Positions 1 to 8,400 are shown, counted from the first letter of the stretch. The stretch: DNA of 64,000 nt from Acidovorax sp. MR-S7 (GCF_000400995.2 NZ_DF238999.1:186001-250000); one strand, 5' to 3'. The notes: generated by a model not told the origin, from the sequence alone. Translations and numbers: made by a program.

Positions 1-1
1 C

Positions 2-241
2 CTGCCCGCGCACCAACACGGCGCCACCGCCGCCGCCGCTACCCATGCCACGCCCGACCCCAGCCGCATGCTGGCCCAGGCGCAGAACGCCGGGGTGTAT
101 GCCCCTGGCGGCAGCGGCTCGCAAGTAGCGCTGGGCAACAGCTACCCGGCAGGCTCGGGCCAGCCCGTCCCCACCATCAGCCCCTACCTGTCCGTCATCT
201 GGTGCATTGCCGCCAATGGCGCATTTCCTCCATACCCATGA
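2..241 (+). CDS. Collar-domain protein, C-terminal part (cut by window edge)
   Basis: Only the last 79 codons are in the window. The reading frame ends in a segment with the shape SPYLSVIWCIAANGAFPPYP, which matches the ends of the two genes that follow (SPYLAMQWCIATEGLFPSQN and DPYLAVTWCVALQGSFPPSN). It is therefore a third paralogue of the same phage-tail-collar (microcystin-dependent protein) family. An AQNAGVYAPGGS segment also recurs in the gene at 894. The TGA stop overlaps the ATG of the next gene (ATGA), so the two are probably translationally coupled. Function is unknown; in phages the fold is found in tail fibres, but chromosomal secreted versions are common. Confidence 0.8.
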   Translation: MPAHQHGATAAAATHATPDPSRMLAQAQNAGVYAPGGSGSQVALGNSYPAGSGQPVPTISPYLSVIWCIAANGAFPPYP

Positions 242-888
242 ACCATTGCGCATCCTTCCCGTCCCCCCGCCCGCCCCGGCGCCGCTCCACTGCGCCATCT
301 GCCATGCGGCGTGCCGCGCTGTGTGCCGCCGTGTGCGCCGCCGTGTGGGCTGCCCCCGCCGCCCGGGCCTCCAGCAGCGTAGCCTATGTGGGCGAGCTGA
401 TGCTGTTTGGCGGCTCGTTTTGCCCTCAATACTGGCTGCCGGCCGACGGGCGGCTGATGAGCATTGCCCAATACCAAGTGCTGTACGCCCTGCTGGGCGC
501 GACCTATGGCGGCGATGGCCAGACCACCTTTGCCCTGCCCGACCTGCGCGGGCGCGCCGCCGTGGGCACGGGCCAGGGCCCCGGCCTGCCGAACAAACCT
601 CTTGGCGCACAAGGAGGCGTCGAGACCGTGGCGCTGACCACCGCTCAGATGCCCGCCCACAGCCACGGCCTGCCCGCCAGCACCGAACCCGCCACCCACG
701 CCACGCCCGCAGCGGGCCGCGTGCCCGCCACGGTGCAAAACGGTGGAGCCTACGCCAGCGCGGGCACGGGTGTCCCCCTGTCGTCCATCGGCGCCGCAGG
801 CGCCGCCCAGCCCTTTGATGTACGCAGCCCCTACCTGGCCATGCAGTGGTGCATTGCCACTGAGGGCCTCTTTCCGTCACAGAACTAA
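238..888 (+). CDS. Secreted phage-tail-collar-domain protein (MdpB-like)
   Basis: This is a 216-residue protein with an Arg/Pro-rich N terminus, a hydrophobic signal segment ending in Ala-Arg-Ala near residue 44, then a collar domain. The domain shows FCPQYWLPADGR, QYQVLYALLGATYGG and LPDLRGRAAVGTG, the pattern of the tail-collar/microcystin-dependent family. I chose the ATG that overlaps the previous stop by four bases. An internal ATG at 304 would give a cleaner signal peptide and is a real alternative. It is the second of three tandem paralogues and is probably co-transcribed with them. The signal peptide suggests export. No catalytic residues are recognisable and the function is unknown. 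Confidence 0.85.
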   Translation: MNHCASFPSPRPPRRRSTAPSAMRRAALCAAVCAAVWAAPAARASSSVAYVGELMLFGGSFCPQYWLPADGRLMSIAQYQVLYALLGATYGGDGQTTFALPDLRGRAAVGTGQGPGLPNKPLGAQGGVETVALTTAQMPAHSHGLPASTEPATHATPAAGRVPATVQNGGAYASAGTGVPLSSIGAAGAAQPFDVRSPYLAMQWCIATEGLFPSQN

Positions 889-893
889 AACAC

Positions 894-1514
894 ATGAAAA
901 ACCCTTCCAGCGCTCAAGCAGATTGCGCAAGAAGCTGCATTTTTTATAGCATTTCGCGTCGCCTGCGCGTCGCCGCCTTGGCCGGTGCAGCGCTGGCGGC
1001 CTGTGGCGGCGCGCAGGCCCAAGAGCCCTTTGTCAGCGAGATGCGCGCCTTCGCCTTTAATTACTGCCCCAAAAACTGGGTACCGGCCGCCGGGCAGACG
1101 TTGGCGATTGCGCCAAACCAGGCCTTGTATGCGTTGATGGGCATCAACTATGGCGGCAACGGCACGACCAACGTCCAGCTGCCCGACATGCGCGGGCGCG
1201 CGCCGCTGGGCCAGAACCCCACCCACCCGCGGGGGCAGCAGGGCGGGCAGGAAACCACCACCCTCATCGCCGCACAAATGCCCCCGCACGCGCACACGCT
1301 GACCGCCACCACCGTCCCGGCCAGCCGCTCCGCGCCCGCCGCGGGCGACCTGCTGGCCCAGGCACAGAACGCGGGCCTGTATGTGGAAGGCCCCGCCAAC
1401 ACCGCGCTGGCCATGGCCCCCTCCGGCTCCAATCAGGAGGTGCCCACGCGCGATCCGTACCTGGCCGTCACCTGGTGTGTGGCGCTGCAAGGGTCTTTCC
1501 CACCGTCGAATTGA
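894..1514 (+). CDS. Secreted phage-tail-collar-domain protein (MdpB-like)
   Basis: This 206-residue protein starts 5 bases after the previous stop. An N-terminal hydrophobic stretch (about residues 23-42, ending GGAQA) looks like a signal peptide. The mature part repeats the collar-domain pattern: FNYCPKNWVPAAGQ, NQALYALMGINYGG and LPDMRGRAPLGQ, then a Pro/His segment (AQMPPHAHTL) and the terminal DPYLAVTWCVALQG. It is the third tandem copy. The three copies differ mainly in the Ala/Pro-rich linker. Family assignment is firm; role is unknown. Confidence 0.85.
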   Translation: MKNPSSAQADCARSCIFYSISRRLRVAALAGAALAACGGAQAQEPFVSEMRAFAFNYCPKNWVPAAGQTLAIAPNQALYALMGINYGGNGTTNVQLPDMRGRAPLGQNPTHPRGQQGGQETTTLIAAQMPPHAHTLTATTVPASRSAPAAGDLLAQAQNAGLYVEGPANTALAMAPSGSNQEVPTRDPYLAVTWCVALQGSFPPSN

Positions 1515-1518
1515 CCAT

Positions 1519-1572
1519 CAAAACAGACGCTAGCGCTTACCAGATAAGCGCTGGCAGCTATTAAAAAACAAG
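1519..1572 (-). repeat. Dispersed palindromic repeat, copy A
   Basis: Read on the minus strand this is AATAGCTGCC-AGCGCTT-ATCTGG-TAAGCGCT, the imperfect palindrome found about ten times in the window. It fills the gap between the third collar gene and ureD and ends in an A-rich run. Confidence 0.75.
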
Positions 1573-1601
1573 CTGGCATGCCCCGTGCACACTCCTGCAC
1601 C

Positions 1602-2435
1602 ATGACCTGGCATGCCCGACTTTCCCTGGCCTACTCCCGCGCAGACACGGACGGCACCGTCCTGCACTTTCGCCACGACGGCCCGCTGCGCGTACTGCGC
1701 AGCCTCTACCCCGAGGGCGCGGGCATCTGCCACAACGTGCTGGTGCACCCGCCCGGCGGCCTAGTGGGCGGCGACGTGCTGGAGATCAGCGCGCACGTGG
1801 GCGAAGGCGCGCACGCGCTGGTGACCACGCCCGGCGCCACGCGCTTCTACCGCAGCAACGGCCAGCCCGCCGCACAGCGCACGCAATTGGTGCTGGACGC
1901 CGGTGCGCGGCTGGAGTGGCTGCCGCTGGAAACGCTGGCCTACGACGGCTGCGATGCGCACAATCGCCTCGACTTCGCCCTGTCCGAGGGCGCCGCGCTC
2001 ATCGCCTGGGATGTGACGGCCTTCGGCCTGCCCCATGCCGGTGCGCCGTTCACACGCGGGCGCCTCGTGCAGCACCAGGAATGGGCAGGCCGGTGGCTGG
2101 AGCGCGGCACGATGGACGCACAGGACACGCTGCTGATGGACGGCGCACTGGGCCTGGCGGGCCACCGCTGCCTCGCCACGCTGCTGCTGGCCTGCGGCAC
2201 GCCGCTGGCGCGCGAGGAGCGCGAGGCGTTGCTGGACGCCGCGCGCGCGCTGCTCGACGCGCATCCGCAAGGCCACCTCTGCGGAGTGACCGCCCCCAGC
2301 GACCACATGCTGGTGCTGCGCGGCCTCGCGCCCGTGGTGGAGCCGCTCATGCAGCTGTGGCGCCAGGTGCGCGGCGCGTGGCGCGAGCGGCTCTGGGGCC
2401 TGTCCGCGGCGGCGCCACGCATCTGGGCGATGTAG
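1602..2435 (+). CDS. ureD: Urease accessory protein UreD (UreH)
   Basis: UreD is the scaffold for nickel insertion into apo-urease, forming the UreD-UreF-UreG complex in the cytoplasm. The 277-residue product has the family hallmarks: GPLRVLRSLYPEG, HPPGGLVGGDVLEI, LVTTPGATRFYRS and LEWLPLETLAYD. Length is normal for UreD. The ATG at 1602 begins MTWHARLSLAYSRAD, the usual N terminus; an ATG at 1578 in the same frame would add eight residues. The gene runs toward urtE and ends 14 bases from the urtE stop, so it is convergent with the transporter operon. It is separated from ureA by about 6 kb, which is unusual because ureD normally sits next to ureA. Confidence 0.96.
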   Translation: MTWHARLSLAYSRADTDGTVLHFRHDGPLRVLRSLYPEGAGICHNVLVHPPGGLVGGDVLEISAHVGEGAHALVTTPGATRFYRSNGQPAAQRTQLVLDAGARLEWLPLETLAYDGCDAHNRLDFALSEGAALIAWDVTAFGLPHAGAPFTRGRLVQHQEWAGRWLERGTMDAQDTLLMDGALGLAGHRCLATLLLACGTPLAREEREALLDAARALLDAHPQGHLCGVTAPSDHMLVLRGLAPVVEPLMQLWRQVRGAWRERLWGLSAAAPRIWAM

Positions 2436-2449
2436 CGCTCAGAGCGTGT

Positions 2450-3142
2450 TCAGATCGCCACCAGGCTGCGGATGTTCTTCTCGCGCATCTCGCTGCCCGG
2501 CCCGTGCGCGATGACCTCGCCGCGCTCCATCACCAGATAGGCATCGGCCAGTTCCTCGGCGAAGTCGTAGTACTGCTCGCACAGCAGGATGGCCATGCCG
2601 CGCTCCTTGGCGAGCATGCTTATCACGCGGCCGATCTCCTTGATGATGCTGGGCTGGATGCCCTCGGTGGGCTCGTCGAGGATCAGCAGTTTCGGTCCCG
2701 GCGCGAGCGCGCGGGCGATGGCGAGCTGCTGCTGCTGCCCGCCCGAGAGGTCGCCGCCGCGCCGGTGCAGCATCTGCTTGAGGACCGGGAACAGCTCGTA
2801 CAGATCGGCCGGGATGGGCGTGCCCGCGCTCTTGTAGGCCAGGCCCATGCGCAGGTTGTCCTCCACGCTGAGGCGGGCGAAGATCTCGCGCCCCTGCGGC
2901 ACGAAGCCGATGCCGGCACGCACGCGCTCGTAGGTCGCGCGGCCGGGCAGCGCCAGGCCGTTCCACTCGATGGCGCCTTGCCGGATCGGCACCAGGCCCA
3001 TCAGGCACTTGAGCAGCGTGGTCTTGCCCACGCCGTTGCGGCCCAGCAGCACGGTGACCTTGCTGGCCTCGGCCGTGAGGCTGACACCGCGCAGGATGTG
3101 CGAGCCGCCGTAGTATTGGTGCAGGTCTTGGACTTTGAGCAT
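2450..3142 (-). CDS. urtE: Urea ABC transporter ATP-binding protein UrtE
   Basis: This 230-residue ATPase powers high-affinity urea uptake with UrtA-D at the inner membrane. It has a Walker A (LLGRNGVGKTTLLK), the ABC signature (LSGGQQQQLAIAR), Walker B with LLILDEPTEGI, and the His-switch equivalent region LLCEQYYDF that is typical of branched-chain-type (LivF/UrtE) ATPases. The start at 3142 has a GGAGG eight bases upstream; that Shine-Dalgarno lies inside repeat copy B. It is the last gene of the urtABCDE operon. Confidence 0.96.
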   Translation of the reverse strand: MLKVQDLHQYYGGSHILRGVSLTAEASKVTVLLGRNGVGKTTLLKCLMGLVPIRQGAIEWNGLALPGRATYERVRAGIGFVPQGREIFARLSVEDNLRMGLAYKSAGTPIPADLYELFPVLKQMLHRRGGDLSGGQQQQLAIARALAPGPKLLILDEPTEGIQPSIIKEIGRVISMLAKERGMAILLCEQYYDFAEELADAYLVMERGEVIAHGPGSEMREKNIRSLVAI

Positions 3143-3143
3143 G

Positions 3144-3194
3144 TTTTTTGCCTCCAGCGCTTGATGCACAAGCGCAAGCAGCTATCGTTTTTGA
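3144..3194 (-). repeat. Dispersed palindromic repeat, copy B (contains urtE RBS)
   Basis: On the minus strand it reads ATAGCTGCTTGCGCTT-GTGCATC-AAGCGCTGGAGGC followed by A-run. It occupies nearly all of the 53-base urtD-urtE gap, and its terminal GGAGG is the only good ribosome binding site for urtE. Confidence 0.8.
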
Positions 3195-3195
3195 A

Positions 3196-4065
3196 TCAGC
3201 GCCCCAGATAGACTTCGATCACGCGCTCGTCGGCCTGCACCTGGTCGAGCGTGCCTTCGGCCAGCACAGCGCCATCGCACAGCACGGTGACCTTCTCGCT
3301 GATGGCGCGGATGAAATGCATGTCGTGCTCCACCACCATCAGCGAGTGACTGCCCTTGAGCGAGAGGAACAGCTCGGCCGTGCGCGCGGTTTCCTCGTCG
3401 GTCATGCCGGCGACGGGCTCGTCGAGCAACAGCAGCTTCGGCTGCTGCATGAGCAGCATGCCGATCTCCAGCCATTGCTTCTGGCCATGGCTCAGCTCGC
3501 CCGCCAGGCGCGCCTCGCTGCCCGCGAGGTGGATGGTGTGCAGCACTTCGGCCAGCCGGCCGCTTTGCGCGCTGTCCAGCCGGAAGAACATCGAGTGCTT
3601 CACGCCCTTGTGCGTCTTCAGCGCCAATTCGAGGTTCTCGAACACGCTGAGATGCTCGAACACAGTGGGCTTCTGGAACTTGCGGCCGATGCCAAGCTGC
3701 GCGATCTGCGGCTCGTTGTGGCGCAGCAGGTCGATGGTCGAGCCGAAGAACACCGTGCCTTTGTCGGGCCGCGTCTTGCCGGTGATGATGTCCATCATCG
3801 TGGTCTTGCCCGCGCCGTTGGGGCCGATGATGCAGCGCAGCTCGCCGGGGGCGATGTCCAGTTGAAGGCCGTTGATGGCCTTGAAGCCGTCGAAGCTGAC
3901 GTGCACGTCCTCCAGGTACAGGATGCGGCCGTGGGTCACGTCCACCTCGCCGGGGACGGCCGGGCGCGCGTAGCCGGGGCTGCGGCCGCCCGATGCAGCG
4001 GCAGCCGGTGCGGGGGCCGCGCGCTCGAAGCGCTGCGCGCCCGCTTCCATCAGATCGGGTGTCAT
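3196..4065 (-). CDS. urtD: Urea ABC transporter ATP-binding protein UrtD
   Basis: This 289-residue ATPase is the LivG-like partner of UrtE. After an Ala/Pro-rich N-terminal extension (about 45 residues) come Walker A (IIGPNGAGKTTMMD), the signature LSHGQKQWLEIGML, Walker B with LLLLDEPVAGMTDEE and the switch region VVEHDMHFI. The motif set is typical of UrtD. The start at 4065 has AAGGAGG upstream and overlaps the urtC stop by four bases (ATGA), indicating coupled translation. Confidence 0.96.
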   Translation of the reverse strand: MTPDLMEAGAQRFERAAPAPAAAASGGRSPGYARPAVPGEVDVTHGRILYLEDVHVSFDGFKAINGLQLDIAPGELRCIIGPNGAGKTTMMDIITGKTRPDKGTVFFGSTIDLLRHNEPQIAQLGIGRKFQKPTVFEHLSVFENLELALKTHKGVKHSMFFRLDSAQSGRLAEVLHTIHLAGSEARLAGELSHGQKQWLEIGMLLMQQPKLLLLDEPVAGMTDEETARTAELFLSLKGSHSLMVVEHDMHFIRAISEKVTVLCDGAVLAEGTLDQVQADERVIEVYLGR

Positions 4066-5177
4066 GCCTTGCCTCCTTTCTTGCGGCGCAGCAGGCCGAC
4101 CACACCATTCGGCAGGAACAGCGTCACGGCGATGAACAGCGCGCCCAGGAAGTACAGCCAGAACTCCGGCGCCACCACGGTGAGCCAGCTCTTGGCGCCG
4201 TTGACGATGAACGCGCCCGCGATGGGGCCGATGAGCGTGGCGCGCCCGCCGACCGCCGCCCACACGGCCATTTCGATCGAGGCGGCAGGGCTCATCTCGC
4301 CGGGGTTGATGATGCCCACCTGCGGCACGTAGAGCGCCCCGGCCACGCCGCACATCATGGCGCTGATGACCCAGATGGTGAGCTTGTAGGGCAGCGGCGA
4401 GTAGCCCGAGAACATCACGCGGCTTTCCGCGTCGCGGATGGCTTGCAAGACGCGGCCGAACTTGGCTACCACCAGCCAGCGCGCCAGCAGGTAGAAGCCC
4501 AGCAGCGTGCAGCCCGTGATGACGAACAGGGCCATGCGCGTTTCCTGCGTGGCGATGGCGAAGCCCGCGATGCGCTTGAAGTCGGTAAAGCCGTTGTTGC
4601 CGCCGAAGCCCGTCTCGTTGCGGAAGAACAGCAGCATGGCCGCGTAGGTGAGCGCCTGCGTAATGATGGAGAAGTACACGCCCTTGATGCGCGAGCGGAA
4701 CGCGAACCAGCCGAACACGAAGGCCACCAGCCCCGGCACGGCCACGATGAGGATCAGCGTGGCGGCGAAGCTGCCCGACAGCGCCCAGTGCCACGGCATT
4801 TCCTTCCAGTCGAGGAAGACCATGAAGGCGGGCAAGCCATCAGGCCCCGCAGCGTCGCGCATCAGGTGCATGCCCATCACGTAGCCGCCGAGCGCGAAGA
4901 ACAGGCCGTGGCCCAGCGACAGGATGCCGGTGTAGCCCCAGATCAGATCCATCGCGAGCGCCACGATGGCATAGCACATGATCTTGGCCGTAAGCGCCAC
5001 CGCGTAGTCCGACAGGTGGAAGGCGCTGCCCTGCGGCACCCAAAGATTGAGCACGGGCGCGAGCGCGCACACCAGCAGCAGCGCGGCGAAGAACGCGCCC
5101 CAGCCCTTGCGGGTGAGCAGCGGCTTGCGGCCAGGGAGTTGCACGGCGGGAATGTGTTGAGTCGTCATGGCTTGCAT
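4062..5177 (-). CDS. urtC: Urea ABC transporter permease UrtC
   Basis: This 371-residue inner-membrane permease is of the LivM/UrtC type. Multiple hydrophobic segments are visible, beginning near residues 26-48 (WGAFFAALLLVCALAPVLNL), and the conserved permease stretch GYTGILSLGHGLFFALGGY is present. The first ATG (5177) has GGAGG six bases upstream; a second ATG at 5168 is possible. It starts two bases before the end of the urtB stop region, so urtB-urtC-urtD are tightly packed. With UrtB it forms the urea channel. Confidence 0.96.
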   Translation of the reverse strand: MQAMTTQHIPAVQLPGRKPLLTRKGWGAFFAALLLVCALAPVLNLWVPQGSAFHLSDYAVALTAKIMCYAIVALAMDLIWGYTGILSLGHGLFFALGGYVMGMHLMRDAAGPDGLPAFMVFLDWKEMPWHWALSGSFAATLILIVAVPGLVAFVFGWFAFRSRIKGVYFSIITQALTYAAMLLFFRNETGFGGNNGFTDFKRIAGFAIATQETRMALFVITGCTLLGFYLLARWLVVAKFGRVLQAIRDAESRVMFSGYSPLPYKLTIWVISAMMCGVAGALYVPQVGIINPGEMSPAASIEMAVWAAVGGRATLIGPIAGAFIVNGAKSWLTVVAPEFWLYFLGALFIAVTLFLPNGVVGLLRRKKGGKA

Positions 5178-5178
5178 G

Positions 5179-6768
5179 TCATGCCTCCGCGCTGCGGCCC
5201 TTCATCGCGAAGATGCCTTGCGGCCGCTTCTGGATGAAGGCGATGATGAACACCAGCACGGCGATCTTGGCGAGCACCGCGCCCGTCCAGCCTTCGAGGA
5301 ACTTGCCCAGCACGCCCAGCCCCAGCGCCGCGTACACGGTGCCCGCGAGCTGGCCCACTCCGCCCAGCACCACGACCATGAACGAGTCGACGATGTAGCT
5401 CTGGCCCAAGTCGGGCCCCACGTTGCCCACCTGGCTGAGAGCGCAGCCCGCCAGCCCGGCAATGCCGCTGCCCAGGGCGAAGGCCATGGTGTCCACCCGC
5501 GCCGTGTTCACGCCCATGCACGAGGCGATGGGCCGGTTCTGCGTCACGCCGCGCACGAACAAGCCCATGCGCGTGCGTGCAATCACCCAGGCCACCAGCG
5601 CCAGCACGGCGAACGCGAAGGCAATGATGACAAGCCGGTTGTAGGGCAGCGTGAGGTTGGGCAGCGCCTGCCAGCCGCCGCTCATCCACGACGGGTTTTC
5701 CACCGCGACGTTCTGCGCACCGAACACGGTGCGCACGAGCTGCATCAGGATCAGCGAGATGCCCCAGGTGGCCAGCAGCGTCTCCAGCGGGCGGCCGTAG
5801 AGGAAGCGCAGCACGCCGCGCTCCAGGATGGCGCCGACGAGTGCCGATGCGAGGAAGGCCGCGGGCACGGCCACGATCAGGTAGGCATCGAACGCGCCGG
5901 GCAAATACTTCTGGAACAGGCCCTGCACCAGGTAGGTGGCGTAGGCGCCGATCATCATCAGCTCGCCGTGCGCCATGTTGATGACGCCCATGAGCCCGTA
6001 GGTGATCGCGAGGCCCAGGGCGACCAGCAGCAGGATGCTGCCCAGGCTGACGCCCGTGAAGGCCACGCCCAGGCGCTCGCCCCAGGCGAGCTGGTCGTCC
6101 ACCTGCGCGAGCGCGCGGCGCAATGCGGCCTGCACTTTCTCGTCGCTCTCCTGCGCCAGCCGCTCGCTGAGCAGCAGGCGCGTGGCGGGGCTGGCATCTT
6201 CCAGCAGCGTGGCGATGGAGGCCATGCGGCCCATAGCGTCGCCGCTGCTCAACTGCACGCCGGCGCGGATCTGCTCCAGCGCCCGCTTCACGCGCGCATC
6301 GCTCTCCTGCGCCAGCGCCTTGTCGATGAGCGGCAGGCGCTCGGCCGTCGCACCCTGGCGCATGGCCTGCGCGGCCTGCAGGCGCCGCTCCGCATCGGGT
6401 GCGAACAGGTCGAGCGCGGCCAGCGCGGCGCCGATGGCGGAGCGCATGCGGTTGTTGTTGGACACGTCCTCCGCGCCCTCGGGCAGCGGCACGCCCTGCC
6501 CGGTCGCCGGGTCTTGCGCCTGGCCGTCGCGGGCGATCAAAGCGCGGTCGCCAGCAACGACCACCTCGCCATCGGCCAGCGCGCGCAGGAATGCGGCGGT
6601 GCGCGCATCGGGCTGCTCGGCCACGGCCGTCTGCATGGCGGCGATGCGGCTGGCGCTGTCGCCCGTGGCCATCGCCAGCGCGGCCTCGGGCGTGAGCGCG
6701 TGGGCCAGGTGCGTGCCGCCTATGCATGCCACCAGCAGCAGCGTTCGCAACAACAGTTGTCTCGACAT
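5179..6768 (-). CDS. urtB: Urea ABC transporter permease UrtB
   Basis: This 529-residue LivH-like permease pairs with UrtC. A signal-like N terminus (MSRQLLLRTLLLVACIGG) is followed by a long Ala-rich, soluble segment to about residue 210, then the membrane domain with LGLAITYGLMGVINMAHGEL and GLAGCALSQVGNVGPDLGQSY. The extended N-terminal periplasmic region is usual for UrtB and distinguishes it from LivH. The start at 6768 is an ATG preceded by GAGG; the frame is open further upstream, but no better start is seen. Confidence 0.95.
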   Translation of the reverse strand: MSRQLLLRTLLLVACIGGTHLAHALTPEAALAMATGDSASRIAAMQTAVAEQPDARTAAFLRALADGEVVVAGDRALIARDGQAQDPATGQGVPLPEGAEDVSNNNRMRSAIGAALAALDLFAPDAERRLQAAQAMRQGATAERLPLIDKALAQESDARVKRALEQIRAGVQLSSGDAMGRMASIATLLEDASPATRLLLSERLAQESDEKVQAALRRALAQVDDQLAWGERLGVAFTGVSLGSILLLVALGLAITYGLMGVINMAHGELMMIGAYATYLVQGLFQKYLPGAFDAYLIVAVPAAFLASALVGAILERGVLRFLYGRPLETLLATWGISLILMQLVRTVFGAQNVAVENPSWMSGGWQALPNLTLPYNRLVIIAFAFAVLALVAWVIARTRMGLFVRGVTQNRPIASCMGVNTARVDTMAFALGSGIAGLAGCALSQVGNVGPDLGQSYIVDSFMVVVLGGVGQLAGTVYAALGLGVLGKFLEGWTGAVLAKIAVLVFIIAFIQKRPQGIFAMKGRSAEA

Positions 6769-6849
6769 ACGAACCTCAAAAAAACGGCGCGGCGCGCGAC
6801 TGTGCGCGCCGCGCCGAAGGCTGCCCACCAGGGCGAGGAGACTCAGGAG

Positions 6850-8112
6850 TTACTTCTTTTCAGGCTCGTCCTTCTTCTTGTCGTTGCCTTCGATGTACGG
6901 GCTCCAGGGCTGCGCCTTCACGGGCGCCTTGGTCTTCCAAACGACGTTGAACTGGCCGTCGGCCTTGATCTCGCCGATCAGCACCGGCTTGTGCAGGTGG
7001 TGGTTCTTGGCGTCCATGGTCAGCGTGAAGCCGCTGGGCGCCTTGAAGGTCTGGCCGGCCATCGCGGGGATCACCTTGTCGGGGTCGGTGCTCTTGGCCT
7101 TTTCCACCGCCTGCTTCCACATGTGGATGCCGACGTAGGTGGCCTCCATCGGGTCGTTGGTCAGCGGCTTGGTGGATTGGCCCGGCAGCTTCTTGGCCTT
7201 GGCGTAGGCGGCCCACTGCTTCATCCAGGCATCGTTCGTGGGGTTCTTCACGCTCATGAAGTAGTTCCACGCGGCCAGGTGGCCCACGAGCGGCTTGGGG
7301 TCGAGGCCGCGCAACTCTTCCTCGCCCACGCTGAAGGCGACTACGGGCACGTCGGTGGCCTTCAGGCCCGCGTTGCCCAGCTCCTTGTAGAAGGGCACGT
7401 TGGAGTCGCCGTTGATGGTGGAGACAACAGCCGTCTTGCCGCCCGCGGCGAACTTCTTGATATCGGCCACGATGGTCTGGTAGTCAGAGTGGCCGAAGGG
7501 CGTATAGGTCTCCATGATGTCCTTGTCGGCCACGCCCTTGGCCTTCAGGAAGGCGCGCAGGATCTTGTTGGCCGTGCGCGGGTACACGTAGTCGGTGCCC
7601 AGCAGCACCCAGCGCTTCGCGCCGCCGCCGTCCTCGCTCATCAGGTATTCCACGGCGGGAATGGCCTGCTGGTTGGGCGCGGCGCCGGTGTAGAACACGT
7701 TCTTCGACAGCTCCTCGCCCTCGTACTGCACGGGGTAGAACAGCAGCGCGTTGTTCTCCTCATAGACAGGCAGCACCGACTTGCGGCACACGCTAGTCCA
7801 GCAGCCGAAGGTGACGGCCACCTTGTCCTGTCCGATGAGCTGCTTGGCCTTCTCGGCCGCCAGCGGCCAGTTGGAGGCCGTGTCGATCACCACGGGCTCC
7901 AGCTTCTTGCCGAGCACGCCGCCCTTGGCGTTGATGTCCTCGATGGTCATCAGCGCCATGTCCTTCAGCGCGGTTTCCGAGATCGCCATCGTGCCGGAGA
8001 GCGCGTGAAGCACGCCCACCTTGATGGTGTCCGCCGCATGCGCGGCGAGCGGCAGGCTGGCGATGGCCGCGGCGGCGGCGAGGGTCTGGAGGGTGAAACG
8101 GCGCGGGTTCAT
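6850..8112 (-). CDS. urtA: Urea ABC transporter substrate-binding protein UrtA
   Basis: This 420-residue periplasmic binding protein captures urea for UrtBCDE. The signal peptide MNPRRFTLQTLAAAAAIASL ends at AAHA (about residue 26), and the mature protein begins ADTIKVGVLHALSGTMAISE. GCWTSVCRKSVLPV and LLFYPVQYEGEE are hallmarks of the urea/short-amide binding family. The Lys/Glu-rich C terminus (DKKKDEPEKK) is unusual. ATG at 8112 was chosen because it opens the signal peptide; the frame is open to 8343 but has no leader-like sequence there. It is first in the operon, about 60 bases downstream of a consensus sigma-54 promoter. Confidence 0.96.
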   Translation of the reverse strand: MNPRRFTLQTLAAAAAIASLPLAAHAADTIKVGVLHALSGTMAISETALKDMALMTIEDINAKGGVLGKKLEPVVIDTASNWPLAAEKAKQLIGQDKVAVTFGCWTSVCRKSVLPVYEENNALLFYPVQYEGEELSKNVFYTGAAPNQQAIPAVEYLMSEDGGGAKRWVLLGTDYVYPRTANKILRAFLKAKGVADKDIMETYTPFGHSDYQTIVADIKKFAAGGKTAVVSTINGDSNVPFYKELGNAGLKATDVPVVAFSVGEEELRGLDPKPLVGHLAAWNYFMSVKNPTNDAWMKQWAAYAKAKKLPGQSTKPLTNDPMEATYVGIHMWKQAVEKAKSTDPDKVIPAMAGQTFKAPSGFTLTMDAKNHHLHKPVLIGEIKADGQFNVVWKTKAPVKAQPWSPYIEGNDKKKDEPEKK

Positions 8113-8182
8113 CACGATGCGATCCTTGGCTGTCGATTGGGAAAAGGCCGCCATCTGGAAAAAGGCGGGACTGGCCTCGTCT

Positions 8183-8198
8183 TGCAAGCGCCGTGCCA
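8183..8198 (-). promoter_or_regulatory. Sigma-54 promoter for urtABCDE
   Basis: On the minus strand the sequence is TGGCACGGCGCTTGCA. It matches the sigma-54 consensus TGGCACG-N4-TTGC(A/T) at every defined position, with the GG and GC dinucleotides exactly 10 bases apart. It points toward urtA, whose ATG is about 70 bases downstream of the -12 element. This implies an enhancer-binding activator such as NtrC. Confidence 0.8.
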
Positions 8199-8239
8199 CC
8201 GCGCCCGATCCCAATCGCAGTGCGCAAAAGGGGGCCAAG

Positions 8240-8289
8240 GCACCAACGCGGGCATCGACGCACCAAAACCGCACGCATCCCATGCACCA
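8240..8289. promoter_or_regulatory. Possible NtrC enhancer half-sites
   Basis: Three copies of GCACCA start at 8240, 8260 and 8284, between the two outward-facing sigma-54 promoters. GCACCA is the left half of the NtrC site (GCACCA-N5-TGGTGC); the right halves are poor. The position fits an enhancer serving both promoters. This is an inference from motif and location. Confidence 0.4.
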
Positions 8290-8303
8290 TGACGGCGCTG
8301 CGC

Positions 8304-8319
8304 GGGCACCGTTTTTGCA
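8304..8319 (+). promoter_or_regulatory. Sigma-54 promoter candidate for ureA
   Basis: GGGCACCGTTTTTGCA fits TGGCAC-N5-TTGCA with one mismatch (first base). The GG and GC dinucleotides are 10 bases apart, as sigma-54 requires. It reads toward ureA (ATG at 8401), so a start site near 8330 would leave a leader of about 70 bases. Confidence 0.65.
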
Positions 8320-8400
8320 TGTCCCTGCGCCTGGAACTGACACCTCGTGTTCGGCCGACAGGCCGCACGAGCTAGCAACCCCAGCATTGAGCGACGTGAA

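Noticed and set aside
2-1514. Prophage at the left edge of the window
   Set aside because: The collar-domain proteins look exported and are followed directly by urease genes; no other phage gene is present.
5167-8292. Open frame of 1041 codons on the plus strand across urtB and urtA
   Set aside because: It is the antisense of two well-identified transporter genes; His/Arg/Gln-rich composition without domains is typical of GC-rich shadow frames.
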